Positions 58,651 to 64,000 of a DNA stretch of 64,000 nucleotides are shown piece after piece; the first letter of the stretch is position 1, and every line of letters starts with the position of its first letter. The position numbers and the translations under genes are program-made. The notes beneath the pieces were generated by a model. The model searched no databases and was not told the origin of the DNA. It saw nothing but the letters and a program-made list of their open reading frames with translations. The stretch is from Clostridia bacterium. GTDB lineage: Bacteria > Bacillota > Clostridia > Oscillospirales > Acutalibacteraceae. The stretch is from NCBI GenBank assembly GCA_017513195.1, contig JAFXGM010000041.1:121466-185465 (forward strand), read 5' to 3'.

Positions 58651-60240
58651 GTGGATTTAAAGCAAGAAATAAACCGCCGTCGCACATTTGCGATTATATC
58701 ACACCCCGACGCCGGTAAAACAACCTTAACCGAAAAATTACTTTTATACGGAGGCGCTATTCAAACAGCCGGCTCAGTAAAAGGCAAAGCCACCGCAAAG
58801 CACGCTGTATCCGACTGGATGGAGCTTGAAAAACAGCGCGGTATTTCTATCACCTCTTCTGTAATGCAGTTTGAATATGACGGCTATTGCATCAACATTC
58901 TTGATACCCCCGGTCACCAAGACTTCTCGGAAGACACATACCGCACACTTATGGCGGCAGATAGTGTAGTTATGGTTATTGACGCCGCAAAGGGTATTGA
59001 GCCTCAAACGCGCAAGCTTTTTAAGGTTACGGCTATGCGCCATATCCCCATCTTTACATTTATTAACAAGCTTGACCGTGATGCCCGTGATCCGTTCGAG
59101 CTTCTCGACCAGCTTGAAAAAGAATTTGGCATCGGCACCTACCCTGTTAACTGGCCTATTGGCAGCGGTGTAGATTTCAAGGGTGTGTTCGACCGCGACC
59201 GTCGCCAAATTATGACCTTTAATGAATTTCACAGAGGTCAAGATAAGCTGAAGGCAATAGAATGTGATATTACTGATACCGAAAAATTAGACGAGCTTAT
59301 TGGCGAATATTCTCGCCGTGACCTTGTCGACCAGATAGAATTGCTTGACGGTGCAAGCTTTGACTTTGATATAGATCAAGTTCGTTGTGGTAAGCTCACC
59401 CCTGTTTTCTTTGGTTCAGCGCTTACAAACTTTGGTGTAGAGCCATTTCTTGAAAACTTCTTAAAAATGACTACAGCTCCCCTTGCCCGCAGCACAAAAG
59501 AAGGCGAGGTTATACCCGAAAGTGAAAACTTCTCGGCATTTGTGTTTAAAATTCAGGCAAATATGAACAAGGCGCACCGCGACCGTATGACCTTTATGCG
59601 TATATGCTCGGGTAAGTTTGAACGCGATAAAGAGTATTATCACGTTCAAGGTGGAAGGTCACTTCGCTTAAGCCAGCCACAACAGCTGATGGCTGACAAC
59701 CGCCAAATTGTAAACGAAGCCTATGCCGGTGATATTATTGGCGTATTTGACCCCGGCATTTTCTCTATTGGTGATACCATCTGCGAAGCAAAGCACAAGG
59801 TAGAATTCGAGGGTATTCCAACCTTTGCGCCCGAACATTTTGCCGTTATCGAGCACAAGGACAGCTTAAAACGCAAACAGTTTGTAAAGGGCGTTGAACA
59901 AATAGCACAAGAGGGTGCTATACAAATATTCCACGAGCCTAACACCGGTATGGAGCGAGTTATTGTTGGTGTTGTTGGTGTGCTTCAATTTGAAGTGCTT
60001 GAGCACCGCCTTAAAAACGAATATAACGTTGACGTAATACGCAGTAATATGCCATATCAGTTTATACGTTGGATTGGCAATGATGGTATAGATGTAGCAA
60101 AACTAAATCTTACCTCTGACACAAAATGGGTACAAGACTTTAAGGGTAACAACCTGCTTATATTTACAAGTGAATGGAATATTAACTGGGCGCTTGAAAA
60201 GAACGACGGTCTTATCTTGGAAGATTTTAGTAAGAACTAA
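58651..60240 (+). CDS. prfC: Peptide chain release factor 3
   Basis: This 529-residue translational GTPase recycles RF1 and RF2. G motifs are clear: ISHPDAGKTTLTEKL (G1), GISITSS (G2), LDTPGHQDF (G3) and NKLD (G4). The C-terminal half contains the RF3-specific VIGVVGVLQFEVL-like stretch. The start is GTG at 58651 with AGGGAG upstream; a TTG at 58621 in the same frame lies in the promoter region. The SDR gene follows 9 bp later. Confidence 0.96.
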   Translation: MDLKQEINRRRTFAIISHPDAGKTTLTEKLLLYGGAIQTAGSVKGKATAKHAVSDWMELEKQRGISITSSVMQFEYDGYCINILDTPGHQDFSEDTYRTLMAADSVVMVIDAAKGIEPQTRKLFKVTAMRHIPIFTFINKLDRDARDPFELLDQLEKEFGIGTYPVNWPIGSGVDFKGVFDRDRRQIMTFNEFHRGQDKLKAIECDITDTEKLDELIGEYSRRDLVDQIELLDGASFDFDIDQVRCGKLTPVFFGSALTNFGVEPFLENFLKMTTAPLARSTKEGEVIPESENFSAFVFKIQANMNKAHRDRMTFMRICSGKFERDKEYYHVQGGRSLRLSQPQQLMADNRQIVNEAYAGDIIGVFDPGIFSIGDTICEAKHKVEFEGIPTFAPEHFAVIEHKDSLKRKQFVKGVEQIAQEGAIQIFHEPNTGMERVIVGVVGVLQFEVLEHRLKNEYNVDVIRSNMPYQFIRWIGNDGIDVAKLNLTSDTKWVQDFKGNNLLIFTSEWNINWALEKNDGLILEDFSKN

Positions 60241-60249
60241 GGTGAAAAT

Positions 60250-61008
60250 ATGAATATTGCTGTAATAACCGGAGCTTCATCCGGTCTTGGATGGGAGTAC
60301 GCCAAAGCCATATATGAAACCCGCGCCGACCTTGACGAGATATGGGTAATTGCCCGTCGCGAAGACCGCCTGAAAGAGCTACAAGCAGAGCTTGGCAAAA
60401 AAATCATTCCCGTTGCATTTGATATTACCGACCCACAGTCAGTTGAGGATTACATTTCTCTTCTAAAAGAAAAGGGCGCCACGGTAAAATTGCTAATCAA
60501 TAATGCAGGTTTTGGTAAGCTTGGCAATTTTGACAAATTATCGCTACAAGAAAATACCGCTATGGTTCGTCTTAACTGTGAAGCGCTCACTGCAATGACC
60601 GCAGCAACACTACCGTTTATGAACGAACACAGTGAAATTATAAACTCTTGCTCAATAGCATCGTTTGCGCCAAACACTCGTATGGCGGTATACTCGTCCA
60701 CAAAAGCGTACGTTATGAGTTTGTCAAGAGCATTGCGACTTGAACTTAAAAACCGAAAGATAAACGTGTTGGCTGTTTGCCCCGGTCCTATGAGCACCGA
60801 ATTTTTGAGTGTTGCTAATATTGAAAAAGGTGCAAGCCCCACCTTTGATATGCTGCCCCGCGTAAATCCGCGCACAATGGCGGTAAAATCACTCAAAGCA
60901 TCACGCCGTCGCAAAGCAGTTTACACAAATCGTGTATTTTACAAATTTTACCGCTTACTCGCAAAAATATTACCACATTCATTAGTTATGAAAATATGCG
61001 GAACCTAA
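60250..61008 (+). CDS. Short-chain dehydrogenase/reductase
   Basis: This 252-residue NAD(P)-dependent oxidoreductase has the TGASSGLGWEYAKA cofactor loop, NNAG, the catalytic Ser in SCSIASFAP and YSSTKAYV (YxxxK), then CPGPMSTEF. The C-terminal 40 residues are basic. It belongs to the YqjQ/DltE-like class; substrate unknown. Co-transcribed with prfC. Confidence 0.88.
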   Translation: MNIAVITGASSGLGWEYAKAIYETRADLDEIWVIARREDRLKELQAELGKKIIPVAFDITDPQSVEDYISLLKEKGATVKLLINNAGFGKLGNFDKLSLQENTAMVRLNCEALTAMTAATLPFMNEHSEIINSCSIASFAPNTRMAVYSSTKAYVMSLSRALRLELKNRKINVLAVCPGPMSTEFLSVANIEKGASPTFDMLPRVNPRTMAVKSLKASRRRKAVYTNRVFYKFYRLLAKILPHSLVMKICGT

Positions 61009-61022
61009 TAAGCAACAATTAA

Positions 61023-61056
61023 ACCCCGATTGCTAAATTAGCAATCGGGGTCGTTT
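61023..61056. terminator. Terminator between the SDR gene and fucI
   Basis: ACCCCGATTGCTA and TAGCAATCGGGGT form a 13-bp stem with a 3-nt loop followed by CGTTTTTAT between convergent genes. Confidence 0.85.
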
Positions 61057-61066
61057 TTATACCATA

Positions 61067-62902
61067 TTAGTATTTCTTATAAAGTGGGCCGTAAGCCTGG
61101 CATGCGCGGTAGTCCTGACCCTCTTTATCCATACCGAATGCATTCCATGCAGCCGGACGATAGATTTGGTCTTCGGGTACGTTGTGCATACAAACAGGGA
61201 TACGAAGCATTGAGCACATTGTAATAAGGTCGGCACCAATGTGTCCATAGCTGATTGCGCCGTGGTTAGCGCCCCAGTTCATCATAACCTCGTAAGCGGT
61301 CTTAAACGGTGAACCCTCTTTGCCGTCGCAACGAGGAGCAAACCATGTGCAAGGCCAGGTTGGGTTGGTGCGTTCCATAAGTGTGTCAGAAACTTCATCG
61401 GGAAGTTTTACTGTCCAACCCTCAGCAATCTGAAGCACAGGGCCTAAGCCTTTTACAAGGTTAAGTCTTATCATTGTGCAAGGCATTTCAGCCTTTGTAG
61501 TATAGTGGCTTGAGAAACCGCCGCCGCGGAAGTTATCGAAGCCTGCTTCGCACCAAACGGTAGCATCGGTCATCTTCTTGATATCTTCGTCAGTAACTTC
61601 CCACCATTTTTTCATAACGGCGTTGCCGTTTTCATCAGTGCACTCGCCACAAGCATCAAGACAAGCAGCGCCTGAGTTTAGAAGGTGGATAATACCGTTA
61701 GATTCGGCAGCCTTACCCTCTAGCTTATAACCGGTTACACGCTCGGTAGCTTCGCCCGACCAGTATGTACGAACGTCGGCAAAAATTTGTGCGCGGTGTG
61801 TAAGCAAGCGCATCATAAGCATACCCATACCGTTTAAAATATCGTTTTCGGTAGCAAGTGTAAATGGCTCGCGAGCACCTTCGTAGTCAAAGGTAGAAGA
61901 AAGTAATGCCTCTGGGTAGTCACAGTTTGGCCAATGGTCGGTCCACTGACGCTGACCCTGGAAGCCGCCTGCAATAGCGTTGTGACCAACTCTTTCCTCA
62001 ATGAAAGCTTCAGGAAGATTTGGGTTGCCTGCCATAAGGTCTTTTATAATGCAATACATTTTAACGGTGAATTCCCACTGCTTTTCCTTTTCTTCGGGGG
62101 TAAACTTAATGCGACGTTCTTCACCTAAGAATTCTACTGATTCTGGGTTATCGTCACGACCCTCTTTGCAGTGCTCCTTGGTCCAAGCAAGAGCCTTTTG
62201 GTATTCTTCTTCGTTGTAAATGCCTTCTTCCATTCGGCGAAGGATTTCAACCTCATCAACCGACTCAATACGCATACCAAAATATGCTTCCATCATATCC
62301 TGGTCCATAATAGAGCCTGCAATACCCATACACTGTGAGCCAATCTGCAAATATGATTTGCCGCGCATTGTAGCAACTGCAACAGCAGCGCGACCAAAGC
62401 GCAAAAGCTTTTCTTTTACATCTTCAGGAATTTCTGATACTTGGTCGCGGTCCTGTACTTCATGACCGTAGATACCAAAAGCAGGAAGTCCTTTTTGTGC
62501 GTGACCTGCCAAAACAGCAGCAAGGTAAACAGCGCCCGGACGCTCGGTACCGTTAAAGCCCCAAACACCCTTTATTGTGTTGGGATCCATATCCATAGTT
62601 TCAGAACCGTAGCACCAGCAAGGTGTTACAGAAAGGGTAATATCTACGCCCTCTTTTTTAAACTTTTCTGCACAAGCGGCAGCCTCAGGCACGCGACCGA
62701 TACTTGTATCAGCCATAACAACCTTTACAGGATCGCCGTTTGAATAGAAAAGATTTTCCTCAAAAAGTTTTTTTGCAGCGTTAGCCATAGCCATTACCTG
62801 TGCTTCTAGGCTTTCACGCAACTGCATTGGTCCTCTACGGCCGTCAACGACAGGACGAATACCGATTACCGGATAACCGCCTACGTATCTTGATTTGCTC
62901 AT
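61067..62902 (-). CDS. fucI: L-fucose isomerase
   Basis: This 611-residue Mn-dependent ketol isomerase converts L-fucose to L-fuculose. It matches FucI in [65 protein letters not shown], the metal-site region [20 protein letters not shown] and the C-terminal [18 protein letters not shown] with catalytic His. ATG follows AAAGGAG. No fuculokinase or aldolase is adjacent, so downstream fucose steps lie elsewhere. Functional partner of the GH95-like enzyme. Confidence 0.96.
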   Translation of the reverse strand: MSKSRYVGGYPVIGIRPVVDGRRGPMQLRESLEAQVMAMANAAKKLFEENLFYSNGDPVKVVMADTSIGRVPEAAACAEKFKKEGVDITLSVTPCWCYGSETMDMDPNTIKGVWGFNGTERPGAVYLAAVLAGHAQKGLPAFGIYGHEVQDRDQVSEIPEDVKEKLLRFGRAAVAVATMRGKSYLQIGSQCMGIAGSIMDQDMMEAYFGMRIESVDEVEILRRMEEGIYNEEEYQKALAWTKEHCKEGRDDNPESVEFLGEERRIKFTPEEKEKQWEFTVKMYCIIKDLMAGNPNLPEAFIEERVGHNAIAGGFQGQRQWTDHWPNCDYPEALLSSTFDYEGAREPFTLATENDILNGMGMLMMRLLTHRAQIFADVRTYWSGEATERVTGYKLEGKAAESNGIIHLLNSGAACLDACGECTDENGNAVMKKWWEVTDEDIKKMTDATVWCEAGFDNFRGGGFSSHYTTKAEMPCTMIRLNLVKGLGPVLQIAEGWTVKLPDEVSDTLMERTNPTWPCTWFAPRCDGKEGSPFKTAYEVMMNWGANHGAISYGHIGADLITMCSMLRIPVCMHNVPEDQIYRPAAWNAFGMDKEGQDYRACQAYGPLYKKY

Positions 62903-62940
62903 AGTGTTGCAACTCCTTTTAATATAAAATCATAAAACAA

Positions 62941-62956
62941 AATCTGACATCAGATT
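62941..62956. promoter_or_regulatory. Palindrome between gtrA-like and fucI
   Basis: AATCTGACATCAGATT has 7-bp arms around CA, 39 bp upstream of fucI. It could be an operator for fucose control or a short terminator for the gtrA-like gene. Confidence 0.35.
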
Positions 62957-62957
62957 A

Positions 62958-63368
62958 TTATTTCCTGCCGAATGCATAAACGCGCATAATAACAAAGGTT
63001 ATAGGACCACCTGCCACAGCCGCAAGAACCGTTGCTGTAAACTGTGGTAGCTTTAGCGTGTTTATGGTTATAAAGGTAACTAAAAAGCCAATTGTAAAAT
63101 ATGGAATATATGCAATTAAGAAACGAATATATCTTTTTAGTGAAGCGGGTTTATTAAAAATGACATAACTGTTAAGTAAGAACGCTATCACATTTGAACC
63201 AAAAAATCCCAGTGCAAAAGCCGCGTTTGGCTGTAAAACTAAACTAAAAATCTTTGATAAAATACCGTGTACAACAGTATTGAAAATACCTAATATACAA
63301 AATTTAATAAAATATTCATTAAGGAATGTTTTTTTTGCTTTTTTCAACAGTGTGCGAATAGCGTTCAC
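62958..63368 (-). CDS. GtrA-family membrane protein
   Basis: This 136-residue protein has four helices (about 20-38, 44-66, 79-100 and 105-127) with the GtrA motifs FCILGIFNTVVHGILSK and NVIAFLLNSYVIFN. GtrA proteins are thought to flip undecaprenyl-linked sugars for surface glycan decoration. The start appears to be GTG at 63368 in a GGGGGTG context; spacing is poor and the exact start is uncertain. It lies 55 bp before fucI on the same strand. Confidence 0.82.
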   Translation of the reverse strand: MNAIRTLLKKAKKTFLNEYFIKFCILGIFNTVVHGILSKIFSLVLQPNAAFALGFFGSNVIAFLLNSYVIFNKPASLKRYIRFLIAYIPYFTIGFLVTFITINTLKLPQFTATVLAAVAGGPITFVIMRVYAFGRK

Positions 63369-63432
63369 CCCCAGTCGAACCTAATATTCCAAATATAGTA
63401 TATCAAATCACCGACAAAAAAGCAAGATTATG

Positions 63433-63461
63433 TTGACTTTAGCTCCGCTTTACGATAAAAT
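63433..63461 (+). promoter_or_regulatory. Promoter of the tRNA-Arg region
   Basis: TTGACT, 17 nt and TAAAAT; the predicted start near 63468 is just before the tRNA relic. Confidence 0.65.
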
Positions 63462-63481
63462 TAACAAGCAACAAAAAACAC

Positions 63482-63535
63482 GCCCCCTTAGTTAAATGGA
63501 TATAATGGACCCCTCCTAAGTGGGTGTTTTAACAT
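63482..63535 (+). pseudogene. Partial tRNA-Arg(CCU)-like relic
   Basis: GCCCCCTTAGTTAAATGGAT, followed by an ATAATGGA arm and CCCTCCTAAG, matches the 5' half (acceptor strand, D arm and anticodon loop CTCCTAA) of Firmicutes tRNA-Arg(CCU). The anticodon stem is damaged, and no TTCGA T-arm or 3' acceptor strand follows. Two hairpins (GGTGT/ACACC and CCTTTACCA/TGGTAAAAGG) occupy the gap up to the intact tRNA. Confidence 0.55.
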
Positions 63536-63585
63536 ACACCTTTACCAAAAGGCAAATGGTAAAAGGTTTGAATTGTATCGTATAT

Positions 63586-63662
63586 GCGCTTGTAGCTCAG
63601 CAGGATAGAGCGTCCGCCTCCTAAGCGGAAGGTCGGGGATTCGAATTCCTTCAAGCGCGCCA
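63586..63662 (+). tRNA. tRNA-Arg (anticodon CCU)
   Basis: A complete 77-nt cloverleaf: acceptor GCGCTTG/CAAGCGC, D arm TAGCTCAGCAGGATAGAGC, anticodon loop CTCCTAA (CCU), T arm with ATTCGAATT core, discriminator G and an encoded CCA. It reads AGG codons. Confidence 0.96.
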
Positions 63663-63702
63663 AAAAGTGCCGAAAACACTATGTTTTCGGCACTTTTACT
63701 TT
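63663..63702 (+). terminator. tRNA terminator
   Basis: AAAAGTGCCGAAAACA and TGTTTTCGGCACTTTT around CTA, followed by ACTTTTCTTT. A second hairpin (CTCACTC/GAGTGAG then TTTTT) lies at 63709-63735. Confidence 0.9.
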
Positions 63703-63776
63703 TCTTTGCTCACTCGTTTTCTTGAGTGAGTTTTTCGTTTTTAAAGAGTAAAATAGAATCAAACTTTCACCATATC

Positions 63777-63855
63777 CCGATTAGCTATAAATTAGCAGAA
63801 AATCGGCGTTTTGCTAATCGCCTGCTAATCGGATTTTTAGCAAAATCCTGCTAAT
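63777..63855. repeat. Cluster of phased GCTAAT/ATTAGC repeats
   Basis: GCTAAT or its complement occurs at 63780, 63791, 63813, 63824 and 63850, with spacings of 11, 22, 11 and 26 bp. CCGATTAGC (63777-63785) is the exact complement of GCTAATCGG (63824-63832), and GGATTTT/AAAATCC (63831-63847) forms a small hairpin. The tract lies between the tRNA terminators and the LysR-type gene end. Confidence 0.6.
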
Positions 63856-63900
63856 TTGCGCAGGCGTATGTTCCATCCATATTTTTTAGTATATCAGCAA

Positions 63901-64000
63901 TTATCTATACTGCAAATATTCAATAAACCGTTTCACCGCAAGTGAAGCGGTTTTCTTATCTCTCAAAGCAAGTCCGATATTGCGATATGCCGGAACGTCA
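63901..64000 (-). CDS. LysR-type regulator, C-terminal end (5' part outside window)
   Basis: I translated the right edge on the minus strand: 32 codons are open to a TAA at 63903-63901. The tail PAYRNIGLALRDKKTASLAV then KRFIEYLQYR resembles the end of LysR substrate-binding domains (IGLAL, then a basic segment and a terminal FIEYL helix). Only this fragment is visible, so the family call is tentative. Confidence 0.55.
   Translation of the reverse strand, partial: DVPAYRNIGLALRDKKTASLAVKRFIEYLQYR

Noticed and set aside
1-64000. CRISPR arrays, insertion sequences and prophage genes
   Set aside because: No regularly spaced direct repeats of CRISPR size, transposase, integrase or phage structural motifs were found by reading the translations and repeats; fragments outside the window cannot be excluded.

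Overview
The window looks like a chromosomal segment from an anaerobic, endospore-forming Firmicute, most likely a gut-associated Clostridia (Oscillospirales-like; lineage inferred, not searched). The support is a clear spoIIID, a Trp T-box leader, a type III glutamine synthetase, a two-gene SufC/SufB Fe-S system, TTGACA/TATAAT-like promoters with 17-nt spacers, strong Shine-Dalgarno sequences and A+T-rich DNA. Several loci handle fucose, rhamnose and amino-sugar glycans, as in mucin or plant-glycan feeders. Genes pack into short operons separated by intrinsic terminators. No insertion sequence, prophage or CRISPR array was seen.

Layout. 1-4.1 kb (minus): YfhO membrane protein, PqqD-like protein, S24/S26 signal-peptidase-like protein and a lipoprotein with a class A beta-lactamase-like fold whose nucleophile is Cys; this last gene runs off the left edge. 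4.3-6.0 kb: orphan trpB behind a Trp-specific T-box. 6.1-9.9 kb (plus): aminotransferase, secD, secF. 9.9-15.1 kb (minus): a small membrane protein, rfbC-rfbB-rfbD with a GT2 glycosyltransferase (dTDP-rhamnose polysaccharide, rfbA absent), and sufB-sufC. 15.2-18.3 kb (plus): tex and an EamA transporter. 18.3-20.4 kb (minus): spoIIID and a histidine kinase/response regulator pair. 20.6-24.7 kb (plus): acyltransferase-like, PAP2-like and GNAT-like genes (a probable lipid module), then two tandem TetR paralogues, the first with a structured, terminator-containing leader. 24.7-29.7 kb (minus): pyridoxal kinase, an uncharacterised toroid-type protein, nth, a PTS_EIIC_2 membrane protein, and an XRE regulator/membrane-protein pair with palindromic operators. 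29.8-32.5 kb (minus): pnp and rpsO with a long intergenic stem. 32.8-34.1 kb: HtrA protease. 34.1-39.8 kb: divergent GH95-like and GH106-like glycosidases. 39.9-45.6 kb: an AraC-controlled amino-sugar operon (NagB-like, sugar isomerase, two Gfo/Idh dehydrogenases, nagA). 45.6-51.8 kb (minus): DegV, MarR, an ECF sigma factor with a membrane-anchored beta-propeller partner, and glnN. 51.8-57.9 kb: an LCP-like exported protein and a four-gene Gld-type ABC exporter. 57.9-63.4 kb: an LPXTG-like surface protein, prfC, an SDR enzyme, fucose isomerase and GtrA. 63.4-64 kb: a relic tRNA-Arg followed by an intact tRNA-Arg(CCU), phased GCTAAT repeats, and the C-terminus of a LysR-type regulator.

How the genes may work together. 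GH95, GH106, fucI, nagA, NagB-like and the dehydrogenase/isomerase genes form a distributed capacity to release and catabolise deoxy- and amino-sugars. The AraC regulator appears to control the amino-sugar operon through TTGCAA sites lying on both divergent -35 boxes. The rfb genes, GT2, GtrA, YfhO and LCP-like proteins point to cell-surface polysaccharide work. The least familiar units are the YfhO-PqqD-S26-Cys-lactamase operon, the structured leader before the TetR pair, a 40-bp palindrome at 20.5 kb, and the tRNA relic with phased repeats at the right edge.
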